A stretch of DNA of 34,473 nucleotides from Spirochaetota bacterium (GCA_026418195.1 JAOABU010000001.1:1-34473), one strand, 5' to 3'. Positions 23,999 through 32,413 are shown, counted from the first letter of the stretch. Notes: generated by a model from the sequence alone, not told the origin. Numbers and translations are program-made.

Positions 23999-25748
23999 CG
24001 ATGTACCCCCATCCATACAAGTCCTCCGCAATTTCAAGAAACCAACTCTTAAGCCGTTTCGTATATTCTTTTTTACATTCGGGAGAGATATCGTAGAGTC
24101 TATCTCGAAGTACGAACCGATTCTGTGAATCCCGTCTTCCTACTGAAACAAAGCAATAATAATGGAAAAGTTTTTTCGCTGGATGCGGAGTAGGATCCTT
24201 TGCTAATTCCTCCAAACATTCCTTTGCGAAACTGGATCCTTTTTTAGCCTCCCCCTCCACAAAGGAATGCACATCCTGCCACCATTCTAGAAATCGCTCC
24301 CGTTGTACTTCGTATAGGGTTTCTGCAAAGATCAACTGAAGCATGGGAGAAATTTTAAAATTGATCCTTCCCCGGGTAGCTTTCCCAAAGACTTTACGGG
24401 TTTCCTTGGAAAGATCGTCGCCGGAATGGCAGTCCAGCATCAGGTTGTAGAGGGCGGCGATTTCCGAGATCACCCGCACGCGGTTTTCCAATCCACCAAG
24501 TCCATCGGGACAACGATAGTCGGTGCTCTTTTCCACCCCAAAGTTCGGTGCTAAGTGTGTGACGGGTAGTGCTCTCCGTTCGATCTCTACTGCAAGGAAA
24601 ACAACTTCCTCTGGTCGGGTTATACAGTTGCAAGTAGCAACCTCAGGGGGATTCTCATCGATGGAAAGTTCCAAATCGAAGGGGTGTTCTCCCTTCAAAG
24701 ATTTCAAGTGATCGCACAATTGCTCTAAGGCAGTTAAGGCTTTCCAGTATTTCCCGACCAGTCTACCGATCTCCTCTTCGGAGAAAGAATACTGTCTCCC
24801 CCCAATCGTCCTCCGCCTACCGTGATAGAGCAAAATGTCTCTTCGTTCTGCCTCGTTGGGAATCAACTGGGATAGGTATTCCTTACCCAATCCACTGGAT
24901 GATTCTAACAGAGCTGTATACCCAAGAATATCCGATACATCAATCGTAAAGAAAGTGTAGTACCTCGCCGCTCGGATCACCTTCTTGGCTCTGTCCAGTC
25001 CTGCGGGACCTCGTTTCACCTGGATGTGATCTGCATCCGCTCCATACTTTGGGAAACTTGGATCCTTCAGGATGGACAGGATTCCCGCATGCAGAAGTCC
25101 CTCAAACGTACTTCCCGTATGTCCTTCAGCGATGGTACCGAAACTAAACAGGTAGTTCTCATTAGGAGCCTTTCCTTCCTTTAGGTCATCCAGCAGATTC
25201 AGCTCCCGTAGGGAGTTCTGGATCGCATTAGCCGCGAATCTGCCCTGCTCCATCGCTTGGATAGCTGCTGGCCAGACGAACACCGTATGCCGATCTCCTA
25301 TACCCAAGCGAGGGGTAGATCCTAATGCTCGAGGGGCTTTTTCAGGATTCAATTCCTGTAAATAGGTAACCAGCACTTCCATGTCAGTAGGATAGAGAGC
25401 CAGAGTCTGTCCTTCTGCAAGGGGTTTCGTGGCCATGGGATAGCCTAGTTTGGAAGTACTTCGTATGGGTCCAATCCGGACGAAGAGATCCTGTCCATCC
25501 GGGAGAGAGGCTAGGAATACATCCGCACCCTGATCCGGAGCATGGGAAGATGGATATACCGTAAGATGTTTCCCTATAACGGGTGGTTCCTGATTCTTCC
25601 CAGCGATGCCTTGCACTCGGTTCCAGAATCGATCCTCCTCCTGGAACACGAGGGATACAGCAGAATCCCGATCCCACGTAGTTGTATCTAGCACCGCTGG
25701 ATTCCGAGCAGGATCCAATTGTAGTTTGCCAAATGAAAAGATACCCAT
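23991..25748 (-). CDS. UxaE-family protein (tagaturonate/fructuronate epimerase-like)
   Basis: 585 residues, no signal peptide. The middle and C-terminal parts fit the UxaE (tagaturonate epimerase) family: TIAEGHTGSTFEGLL and ADADHIQVKRG, then YTFFTIDVSDILGY, FDLELSIDENPPEVA, a THLAPNFGVEKSTDYRC segment and LMLDCHSGDDLSKETRKVFG. UxaE of Thermotoga interconverts tagaturonate and fructuronate by C4 epimerisation. The conserved D/H/E-rich stretches suggest a metal-dependent active site. It seems longer than the UxaE proteins I recall, so the substrate may differ. AGGAGG lies just before the ATG, nine bases after the LarA-like gene. Confidence 0.72.
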   Translation of the reverse strand: MGIFSFGKLQLDPARNPAVLDTTTWDRDSAVSLVFQEEDRFWNRVQGIAGKNQEPPVIGKHLTVYPSSHAPDQGADVFLASLPDGQDLFVRIGPIRSTSKLGYPMATKPLAEGQTLALYPTDMEVLVTYLQELNPEKAPRALGSTPRLGIGDRHTVFVWPAAIQAMEQGRFAANAIQNSLRELNLLDDLKEGKAPNENYLFSFGTIAEGHTGSTFEGLLHAGILSILKDPSFPKYGADADHIQVKRGPAGLDRAKKVIRAARYYTFFTIDVSDILGYTALLESSSGLGKEYLSQLIPNEAERRDILLYHGRRRTIGGRQYSFSEEEIGRLVGKYWKALTALEQLCDHLKSLKGEHPFDLELSIDENPPEVATCNCITRPEEVVFLAVEIERRALPVTHLAPNFGVEKSTDYRCPDGLGGLENRVRVISEIAALYNLMLDCHSGDDLSKETRKVFGKATRGRINFKISPMLQLIFAETLYEVQRERFLEWWQDVHSFVEGEAKKGSSFAKECLEELAKDPTPHPAKKLFHYYCFVSVGRRDSQNRFVLRDRLYDISPECKKEYTKRLKSWFLEIAEDLYGWGYIDG

Positions 25749-25757
25749 GTCTCCTCC

Positions 25758-27035
25758 TCATGGTTCATAGTATGGGATCGTTAAGGGCCCCTCAAGCAGT
25801 ACGCAAATCTTTATCGCCGGGCCTTGTTCCCGTATCATTTCCTCTACCAGCGTTTCGATGGAAGGGCAGTATTCCAGATGACACTGGCGTATAGTTACTT
25901 CCGACAAGTAGGTAGAGTAGACAAAAATTCGAGCTTTTTTTACCAGAAGTGCCAGGATCTGGGCTTGCCATTGATCATCCATTCTGAATCCTTCAGAACG
26001 GATACGCTTTAATAATTCATCCGGGTTTTTCGCCTCTCGTAGAAGACGCCCAAAGGATCCATGCTCAGGAACTCCATCCCAGCATTCTGCGGCAACTACG
26101 ATGGTACCCCCTGGTTTCGTAATTTTAGCGGCGGCACTCATCCCCTTTACCGCCTGGTATAGGTTCAAATCTAGAGGGTAGCCTGCATTAGAAGTGATCA
26201 CCAGATCATACAAGGTGTCCGTTCTTACCATAGCCGTTCTTCGAACAAAATTGACTCCTTCCCTGTAGGCTTGGATCCAATCCCCTGCAAAGGAAGCAGT
26301 AATTTGTTTGTCCTTGTTCAACGTCACATTCACCAGAAAATTGGGCTTTGCCAGGGAGGCTGCTTCGTCGATTTCCTCTCTGAGGGGGTTCCCTTCCAGC
26401 ATTCCCCAGTTTGCACCGGGGTGATCGATATTCTGGGCATCGTGATTCCGCATCACCGTGTCCAGATGGGCCATTCCAGGCATCACAGCTTTTCCCCCTC
26501 CAGAAAATCCGGCAAAGAAGTGGGGTTCAATGAACCCGGTGAGGATCTTGAAGGAGCAATGAAGAAACTCCCTATGAATCTTCACGATGGTTCCTCTACG
26601 AGTCTTTCCTACTACTTCATGCTGATCCAAAGCTCGAGCATCGTTCTGCACGATTCGATAGGTTCGGACAATATTCTGTCCCAGCATCGAAACCAGTTCT
26701 TCCTCTGTGTTCAACCGATGCGTTCCTGTAGAATTGAATAAAGTGATCCGATGAGAAGGTACTCCCGCAAGTTCCAGTTCCTTCAAGATGGATGGAATCA
26801 GAATATGGTTAGGAGTAGGTCTGGTAATGTCACTGAATACAATACCGACCGAATCGCGGGGTTTCACGAGATGTCGAAGGGGTTTTGTTCCTACAGGATT
26901 TCTTAGAGACTCGGTTACCGTCTCAACGGGATCTTTCACGGCCGTTACATAGATGGGTTCGATCACTTTGATAGGGATATCGTCCCTAAGCTCGACAGGT
27001 AACCCCTTTTTCCCATAGGCTAAACGTACAACCAT
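25758..27035 (-). CDS. LarA-family nickel-pincer-nucleotide-dependent racemase/epimerase
   Basis: LarA enzymes invert 2-hydroxy acids by hydride transfer using a nickel-pincer cofactor bound to a Lys. All key residues of Lactobacillus LarA (D72, R75, H108, H174, K184, H200, Q295, K298) are matched here with nearly the same numbers: D69, R72 (SDITRPTP), H106 (GTHRLNTEEE), H172, K182 (PHFFAGFSGGGK), H198 (TVMRNH), Q294 and K297 (NLYQAVKG). The enzyme should therefore be active. 425 residues is normal for the family. Known homologues act on lactate, malate and aldonate-like acids; in this sugar operon an aldonate or related hydroxy acid is most likely (inference). No larB, larC or larE is in the window. 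AGGAG lies eight bases before the ATG. Confidence 0.85.
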   Translation of the reverse strand: MVVRLAYGKKGLPVELRDDIPIKVIEPIYVTAVKDPVETVTESLRNPVGTKPLRHLVKPRDSVGIVFSDITRPTPNHILIPSILKELELAGVPSHRITLFNSTGTHRLNTEEELVSMLGQNIVRTYRIVQNDARALDQHEVVGKTRRGTIVKIHREFLHCSFKILTGFIEPHFFAGFSGGGKAVMPGMAHLDTVMRNHDAQNIDHPGANWGMLEGNPLREEIDEAASLAKPNFLVNVTLNKDKQITASFAGDWIQAYREGVNFVRRTAMVRTDTLYDLVITSNAGYPLDLNLYQAVKGMSAAAKITKPGGTIVVAAECWDGVPEHGSFGRLLREAKNPDELLKRIRSEGFRMDDQWQAQILALLVKKARIFVYSTYLSEVTIRQCHLEYCPSIETLVEEMIREQGPAIKICVLLEGPLTIPYYEP

Positions 27036-27062
27036 CCCTCTCTCTCCTTGTTCTTCGTTCTC

Positions 27063-28784
27063 TTACTCTTTCACTAACCTTAGCATCCGTTCCCGTACCA
27101 TCTGGCTCATCTCTTGGTACATGCCAATAAATTGAGTCAACGTTTCCTGTACGGGTTTCCATGCCGCTACAGCCTCTGTATCCCTCTTCTCCAGAGTAAG
27201 TACCCTCTCAGGTTTGCCCATCGAACCATTTTCAGGCACCCACCAAGCTTGCCGGAAGATCTCACTATTTAAAAGTAACTCTATGTCTTTGTCGGGAGTC
27301 TTCCCATGTAGAGCATCGATTACCAAGGGCCTCGGATGGGCGTCGTACGCTCTGCGGACATTAGGAAAGATGGTGATGAGGGGGATCCCCCAGAGTTCGG
27401 AAATATCGGGGATCCAGTCATCGTAGATCCGTAAAGAAGCGATCATGATCTTCACCTTTGCAGGATCTACCCCTAATCCTCCTTTTTCCCGAGCGGAATA
27501 GAGCCTATACGCTGCTTTCCGGGCTACTTCTACTCCAGCCCAACGAGCTGCCTCTATCCCTCCCGCGACACCTTTCGCTTTTAGCTCATCCCGTACCGGA
27601 AAGGCTAACCTTCCATTCATGATAGCAATATAGGAAACCAGGGCATTTCCTCCCTGTAAGACCTCGGCAAAGGGAATGCACTGAAATAGACTAAACGTTA
27701 GGGTCACCGTTACCCCAATTCCCTTAGAGGTGAGCTTTTTAGCCGCTTCCAACCCTGCCGCTGTGGAAGGCACCTTAATCACCACATTGGGTACCCCCCC
27801 TAGTCGCTTCTCCAACTCTTTATAGATGAACACTGCTTCTTTCACCATTCTCTCACTATCCGAGTGAGCCTTAGGATTCACCTGCAGACTCACGTAGCCC
27901 TGTTTCCCTTCGCTCCAAAGAAAAATAGGACGCAACAATCGACAATTTTTTTCGACCACAGATGTAGTAACCAATGCATTGATCCGTTCAATCGCATCGG
28001 ATAGATCTTCCTTCGAACCTTCCACAAGGGATGCAAGTTTTTTCTTCGAATAGCTACCACAGATTACCTGATCAACCCGTTGGTTCCAGTAGGAGGGATT
28101 GATGTCCCATGCAAGCTTGATCAGCACAGGATTGGTGGTAGCGAAGGTTCCTCCAATCCGGATCATGGAATCTAAAAAATCTGCATAATCGTTTCCTATT
28201 TCAGTGTGGAGACTCCCCCCTAAAGAGGATCTAGCCGCACTGCGAAGGTTTGATTTACTGGACTCATGAACGAGATTTTCGATATATTCCCGGATCCTCT
28301 TTCCCCATAGGGCATCTACCATCCGGGATAATTCCCCCTCGTCAGAGATTCCCTCAGCCTTCAACCGGGCACGGATGGTTTTCTTGATTTCTTCTGAAAA
28401 TACAGTAGCCTCTTCCGGAAAAGCATCCATGAGGGTTTCAAGGGATTGAAGAGCTCGTTGCGCAGAGGATTGTATCCCTTCTTCTCCCAGGATTGAAAGG
28501 AGTTTCCGCTCTGCAGGGAACGTACGAAGATCTAAAACAAGGTTCAAGAGGAATCGGAACAAGACTATCCGATCGACTTCATCACTCTTCAGAGCCTTCC
28601 CCATATACTTTTTCTCTAGATAGTCAAACCGTTTTCTAAAGAGTTCACTGGTAGAAAAGTATAGAAGGGTTCCCCGCACTCTCTCCTCTTGTCCATGAAC
28701 AAGGGAGTTCCATAGTTCTTCCAATTTTGCTTTCTCCCAATACTTTTTCTCCTCCAAAATTCGTTCCCTAAGGTTCACTTTCAT
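27063..28784 (-). CDS. Transaldolase-family protein with a long N-terminal helical extension
   Basis: 573 residues, far longer than the usual 220-380. Residues about 190-520 form a transaldolase barrel: FLDSMIRIGGTFATTNPVLIK at its start, then ITALVTTS-like INALVTTSVVEKNC, YVSLQVNPKAH, the Schiff-base Lys in NVVIKVPSTAAGLEA, GIGVTVTLTFSLFQC, and KVKIMIASLRIYDDW. The first 180 or so residues are charged and helical (ERILEEKKYWEKAKLEELW...) and match nothing I recognise. A transaldolase transfers dihydroxyacetone units between sugar phosphates, linking with the split transketolase in this operon. AAGGAG lies six bases before the ATG. The extension may be regulatory or part of an oligomer interface. 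Confidence 0.82.
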   Translation of the reverse strand: MKVNLRERILEEKKYWEKAKLEELWNSLVHGQEERVRGTLLYFSTSELFRKRFDYLEKKYMGKALKSDEVDRIVLFRFLLNLVLDLRTFPAERKLLSILGEEGIQSSAQRALQSLETLMDAFPEEATVFSEEIKKTIRARLKAEGISDEGELSRMVDALWGKRIREYIENLVHESSKSNLRSAARSSLGGSLHTEIGNDYADFLDSMIRIGGTFATTNPVLIKLAWDINPSYWNQRVDQVICGSYSKKKLASLVEGSKEDLSDAIERINALVTTSVVEKNCRLLRPIFLWSEGKQGYVSLQVNPKAHSDSERMVKEAVFIYKELEKRLGGVPNVVIKVPSTAAGLEAAKKLTSKGIGVTVTLTFSLFQCIPFAEVLQGGNALVSYIAIMNGRLAFPVRDELKAKGVAGGIEAARWAGVEVARKAAYRLYSAREKGGLGVDPAKVKIMIASLRIYDDWIPDISELWGIPLITIFPNVRRAYDAHPRPLVIDALHGKTPDKDIELLLNSEIFRQAWWVPENGSMGKPERVLTLEKRDTEAVAAWKPVQETLTQFIGMYQEMSQMVRERMLRLVKE

Positions 28785-28795
28785 AGGATTCTCCT

Positions 28796-29470
28796 TTATT
28801 CATGAATAAATCCTTCCAGCTTCAGTACCGCATCCCGGGATGCCAGGATATGGGCAGACATGACTTGTTCAATCCTTTCTTCATCCTGTGAAAGAAGAGC
28901 ATGGATAATGGCAATATGTTCTTCGTTTGTGGATTCGATCCGTTTGGGGAGCCTTCCTGCAAGAATCCGCATCCGTTGGTTTTGATCCATCACCACGCGG
29001 TACATCTCGATCAGATGTTTATTTTGGGTACACTCCACGATATAATCGTGCAGGTCCCGATCGTACTGGAACCAATCTTTGAATGAAATGCTTCCTATAT
29101 CCATGGTGGTGAATAGGTGAAGGAAGCGGTTTAATACATCTCGATCCATCCTTCGACTAGAAATCCGAGCAATTCTTGGTTCCAATAGGAGGCGGATCTG
29201 GTAGACTTCGTAGATATCCTGCAAGGAGATGGAAGAAACGAACGTACCCTGTCTGGGATAGATATCGATGAGATGTTCCCGTTGGAGTCTAAGCAAAGCT
29301 TCCCGAATGGGGGTTCGGGAAGTTCCAAACTCCGAAGCTAACATATCCTCAGAGACGACCGATCCTGGAAGCATTTCACAGGTAATGATCCGTTCTTTAA
29401 TTCTGCGATATACTTGTTCCTGGAGTGCTTCCTTCTTCATGGTTGGCGTTCTGATCGGCGTTCCCATCAT
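28796..29470 (-). CDS. GntR-family transcriptional regulator, FCD subfamily
   Basis: Dimeric DNA-binding regulator of about 224 residues. The winged helix lies at about 14-75: EQVYRRIKERIITCEMLPGS, LASEFGTSRTPIREALLRLQ (recognition helix) and LIDIYPRQGTFVS. The C-terminal FCD ligand domain keeps the metal pattern Asp-x3-His (DRDLHDY) with later His in STNEEHIAII and MSAHI. FCD members usually sense a pathway carboxylate or sugar acid. The start overlaps the stop of the zinc dehydrogenase (ATGA) with AAAGGA adjacent; the longer open frame to 29536 is unlikely. It is the fourth gene of the sugar operon and probably controls it through the palindrome at 32397-32413. Confidence 0.9.
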   Translation of the reverse strand: MMGTPIRTPTMKKEALQEQVYRRIKERIITCEMLPGSVVSEDMLASEFGTSRTPIREALLRLQREHLIDIYPRQGTFVSSISLQDIYEVYQIRLLLEPRIARISSRRMDRDVLNRFLHLFTTMDIGSISFKDWFQYDRDLHDYIVECTQNKHLIEMYRVVMDQNQRMRILAGRLPKRIESTNEEHIAIIHALLSQDEERIEQVMSAHILASRDAVLKLEGFIHE

Positions 29471-30504
29471 TCCTTTGGATCTAGTACGATCTTCAATCCC
29501 TTCTTTGTTTCGAATAGATCGAAGGCCTTCTTCCATTCACCAAGGGGGAGGATATCGGAAACGAGGGGCTTCAACTGTACCTGTCCCTGTTCCACCATTT
29601 GTAATGCCCGTTCCCAGGAAGTCCATCGGGACCCGAGGGATCCGGTAACTTTCAACTCTTTATAGCAAATTCTCTCGAAGTCTAAGGTTATGGGTTTCCC
29701 GAATAGTCCAATCTGAGTCAACTGACCCCGTTTCCGTACGGAAAGAAGAGCGTCCTGGAGGGCTTTTTCACTTCCTGAGCACTCCAATACGATGTCTACC
29801 CCTACTCCTTGGGTGATTTCTTCGACCACTTCTCCCAGACTTTGTTTTGTCACATCTAGGGTCCAATCCGCACCAAGAAGTTTCGCTTTCTCCAATCTTT
29901 CCGCATCTACTGGAGTACCCGTTATGAGCACCCGCGCTCCATGCGCTTTTGCCACCTGTAGGGTAGCTAAACCGATGGCCCCTGGACCCGAGACTAAAAC
30001 CGTATCCCCCGCTTGGATATGGGTGAGTTCTACAACAGCATGAACGATACAAGCTAGAGGTTCCATCAGAGCTCCCTCTAGGAAGGAGATGGAGTCTGGT
30101 AACGGATGAAGGCGAGCAGCAGGAACGATCGTATATGGAGCGAAGGCTCCATTGTACCAGTAACCGAGAGTTTTCCTTTGATTACAGAGGTTGTAAAAAC
30201 CTTCTCTGCAATGGATACATACACCGCAGTACGAATAAGCGGTTTCTGAAACAACCCGATCCCCAGGCTGCCAGTGTTCCACTCCAAGCCCTACCTCTAC
30301 GATTGTCCCACTGAACTCATGTCCGGTCACAACAGGAGGACGGACAGGAATAGCTATATCACTATGATAGATATGGAGATCCGAACCGCAGATCCCTGTG
30401 TACTGTACGGCTATCTTCACTTCACCCGCACCTGGTTTTGGTTCAGGAATCTCTTGCAGTTCCATGTTCCCGGGTCCAGCCGCATACTTCACTAATCCTT
30501 TCAT
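29467..30504 (-). CDS. Zinc-dependent polyol-type medium-chain dehydrogenase
   Basis: NAD(P)-dependent dehydrogenase of 345 residues. Catalytic zinc ligands are C39 and H62 with E63 (TGHEFSG); the structural zinc is held by C93, C96, C99 and C107. The cofactor motif is VSGPGAIGLATLQVAKAHGA. The VVSETAYSYCGVC...YNLCNQRKTLGY...NGAFAPY pattern is that of polyol and arabitol-phosphate dehydrogenases. It probably oxidises a polyol or polyol phosphate to a ketose before the transketolase step; this is inference. Its start overlaps the transketolase C-subunit stop (ATGA) with AGGAG seven bases ahead, and its stop overlaps the GntR gene. Confidence 0.87.
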   Translation of the reverse strand: MKGLVKYAAGPGNMELQEIPEPKPGAGEVKIAVQYTGICGSDLHIYHSDIAIPVRPPVVTGHEFSGTIVEVGLGVEHWQPGDRVVSETAYSYCGVCIHCREGFYNLCNQRKTLGYWYNGAFAPYTIVPAARLHPLPDSISFLEGALMEPLACIVHAVVELTHIQAGDTVLVSGPGAIGLATLQVAKAHGARVLITGTPVDAERLEKAKLLGADWTLDVTKQSLGEVVEEITQGVGVDIVLECSGSEKALQDALLSVRKRGQLTQIGLFGKPITLDFERICYKELKVTGSLGSRWTSWERALQMVEQGQVQLKPLVSDILPLGEWKKAFDLFETKKGLKIVLDPKE

Positions 30505-31460
30505 GCTCTGGCTCCTTTCTTTTTCAAAACCTCCTCCGCAGCCTTCACGATATGCTGGGAAGTTAACCCATACTTTTCTAATAAAGACTGGTAATCCCCT
30601 GATTCGGCAAAGGTGTCCCGTACTCCCACAAACTCGATCGGCACTGGATAAAGCCGTCCTATCGCTTCAGCTACCGCTCCTCCTAACCCTCCATGGATGG
30701 AATGTTCTTCCGCCACAACAATTCCTCCGGTCTCCTTCGCACATGTTTGTAGGAGCTCTGCATCGAGGGGTTTAATGGTATGGATGTTTACCACTCGGGC
30801 CGAAACCCCCTTCGTTTGAAGTTTCGTGGCTGCTTCCATCGCTCGATGTACCATATAACCCGTAGCTACCAGAGTAATATCTTTCCCATCTCTAAGAACT
30901 TTTCCTTTCCCTAATACAAAAGGTTGGTTGTCATTTTCCGGAATGTCCGGGCATTCGTTTCGGTGGATTCTTAGGTACACAGGGCCTTTATATTGAACTG
31001 CAATCTCAGTTGCTGCTTTCATGTCAGCAGCATCAGCAGGGCAGATCACGACCATGTTGGGAAGAGCCCGCATGAAGGCGATATCCAAAATGGAATGATG
31101 ACTTGCACCATCATAAGAGTCGGAGAGCCCTGCATAAGTCCCTGCTAGTTTTACATTGAGCTTTGTATAAGCTACGAGACTTCGAATAGGATCTCCACAG
31201 CGGAGAACCATGAAACAGGCAAAGGTGTTCACGAAAGGGATCATGCCAGTAGTAGAAATACCAGCTGCCATGGCCGCCATGTTCATTTCAGCTATTCCTA
31301 CATCGAAGAATCGGTCAGGATACGCTTCTCCAAATAGGATGGTTCGGGTAGAGTTGGCCACGTCCGCATCGAACACCACGATATTGGGGTTACTCTTTCC
31401 TAATTCGACGAGAGTTTCGCCGTATACTTGCCTCATAGCCTTGCCTGCTATTCCTGCCAT
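30501..31460 (-). CDS. Transketolase, C-terminal subunit
   Basis: Second half of a split transketolase, 319 residues: pyrimidine-binding and C-terminal domains. The catalytic Glu that activates thiamine diphosphate lies in FFDVGIAEMNMAAMAAG. Other family stretches are MVLRCGDPIRSLVAYTKLNVKLAG, ASHHSILDIAFMRALPNM and VVICPADAADM. The C-terminal domain includes TLVATGYMVHRAMEAA and VVAEEHSIHGGLGGAVAEAI. The start overlaps the N-subunit stop by one base (TAATG), so the two should be made in equal amounts and assemble as a heterotetramer. Split transketolases in catabolic operons include apulose-4-phosphate and sulfo-sugar enzymes, so the acceptor may not be a normal pentose phosphate. Confidence 0.92.
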   Translation of the reverse strand: MAGIAGKAMRQVYGETLVELGKSNPNIVVFDADVANSTRTILFGEAYPDRFFDVGIAEMNMAAMAAGISTTGMIPFVNTFACFMVLRCGDPIRSLVAYTKLNVKLAGTYAGLSDSYDGASHHSILDIAFMRALPNMVVICPADAADMKAATEIAVQYKGPVYLRIHRNECPDIPENDNQPFVLGKGKVLRDGKDITLVATGYMVHRAMEAATKLQTKGVSARVVNIHTIKPLDAELLQTCAKETGGIVVAEEHSIHGGLGGAVAEAIGRLYPVPIEFVGVRDTFAESGDYQSLLEKYGLTSQHIVKAAEEVLKKKGARA

Positions 31461-32293
31461 TACCTTCCCCCTTCCAATTCTTGGATCGCTGCCTCGTATT
31501 CAGCCTTGCTGATAGGTTTACCGTGCCATGCATGCTTCCCTTCCATGAAGGATACTCCCTTCCCTTTGACGGTGTGAGCAATGATGATTGTCGGTTTCCC
31601 TTTTAGGCGATGGGCTTCTTGAATGGAATCGTAGATTTCTTCCACCTTGTGCCCATTCACTTCGAGGGTATTCCAGCCAAAAGAGTTCCATTTGGCTTTC
31701 ACATCACCGAGGGGCATGATCTGATCTACGGGTCCATCGAGTTGCACTCCATTCTTATCCAGAATAGCTACTACATTATCTATCCCATATTTGGCCCCTG
31801 CCATCGCAGCTTCCCACACGATTCCTTCCTGAATCTCTCCATCTCCGAGCAGAACATAGGTATAGAACTGTTTCCCTTGAATTTTCGCCCCTAAACCCAT
31901 CCCGAGGGCTGCGGAAAGACCTAAACCCAACGGACCTGTAGAGGGTTCTACCCCAGGGGTTTTCAAGGCGCATGGGTGACCTTGCAGTCTACTATTGAGC
32001 TGTCTCAAGGTCTTCAGTTCCTCCTTGGGAAAGAAACCCTTTTCTGCCAACGCTATGTAGAGCATAGGAGCCGCATGTCCCTTGGCAAGAACGAACCTAT
32101 CCCTGTCTTCCCACGTTGGATTCTTAGGATCTACCTTCATTACTTCGAAGTATAGGGTAGTGATGATTTCAGTAGCGGAAAGAGATCCGCCTGGATGTCC
32201 GGTTTGCACAGAATAGAGAGTGTCGAGGAGAGTTCTACGGAATTGTTTGCAGAGTCCCTCCAGGACGGCTTTCCGTTCCTTGGTTAATCCCAT
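31460..32293 (-). CDS. Transketolase, N-terminal (thiamine-diphosphate-binding) subunit
   Basis: First half of a split transketolase, about 277 residues. It starts KAVLEGLCKQFRRTLLDTLYSVQTGHPGGSLSATEI, with the conserved GHPGGSLS and the active-site His in LAKGHAAPML. The thiamine-diphosphate motif GDGEIQEG is followed about 27 residues later by the Asn of LDKNG. The partner subunit starts one base into its stop codon. The frame is open to 32359 from a GTG, but AGGAGG lies five bases before the ATG at 32293, which also matches the family start. It is the first gene of the sugar operon, with a leader of about 100 bases. Confidence 0.92.
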   Translation of the reverse strand: MGLTKERKAVLEGLCKQFRRTLLDTLYSVQTGHPGGSLSATEIITTLYFEVMKVDPKNPTWEDRDRFVLAKGHAAPMLYIALAEKGFFPKEELKTLRQLNSRLQGHPCALKTPGVEPSTGPLGLGLSAALGMGLGAKIQGKQFYTYVLLGDGEIQEGIVWEAAMAGAKYGIDNVVAILDKNGVQLDGPVDQIMPLGDVKAKWNSFGWNTLEVNGHKVEEIYDSIQEAHRLKGKPTIIIAHTVKGKGVSFMEGKHAWHGKPISKAEYEAAIQELEGGR

Positions 32294-32376
32294 GGTGCCT
32301 CCTGCAGTATGTCGACTTTCATCTAACCTATACAGAGAGGTTCGAGGGAGGTAAGCCACAACTCATATGCTCGACC

Positions 32377-32390
32377 ATCTTGTATAAGAT
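32377..32390 (-). repeat. Second inverted repeat near the tkt-operon start site
   Basis: ATCTT-GTAT-AAGAT is a perfect 5-4-5 repeat at about +6 to +19 of the predicted transcript. Its centre is about 21.5 bases (two helical turns) from the centre of the main operator, so it could be a second, weaker binding site on the same DNA face. Confidence 0.45.
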
Positions 32391-32396
32391 AGATAT

Positions 32397-32413
32397 ATCA
32401 GATTCTATCTGAT
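32397..32413. promoter_or_regulatory. Operator candidate for the GntR/FCD regulator
   Basis: ATCAGAT-TCT-ATCTGAT is a perfect 7-3-7 inverted repeat. It contains the whole -10 box (TAGAAT on the minus strand) of the promoter ahead of the split transketolase genes. A dimer bound here would block RNA polymerase. The only DNA-binding protein encoded in the operon is the GntR/FCD regulator, hence the assignment, which is inferred. Confidence 0.75.

Noticed and set aside
19632-32293. Sulfoquinovose (sulfo-transketolase or sulfo-transaldolase) pathway
   Set aside because: The split transketolase and transaldolase fit superficially, but there is no sulfoquinovosidase, sulfolactaldehyde enzyme or sulfonate exporter, and LarA/UxaE are not part of it.
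19632-32293. D-apiose pathway based on the split transketolase and TIM-barrel isomerase
   Set aside because: No apulose kinase is in the operon, and the TIM-barrel protein matches ketose 3-epimerases in its metal and substrate residues.
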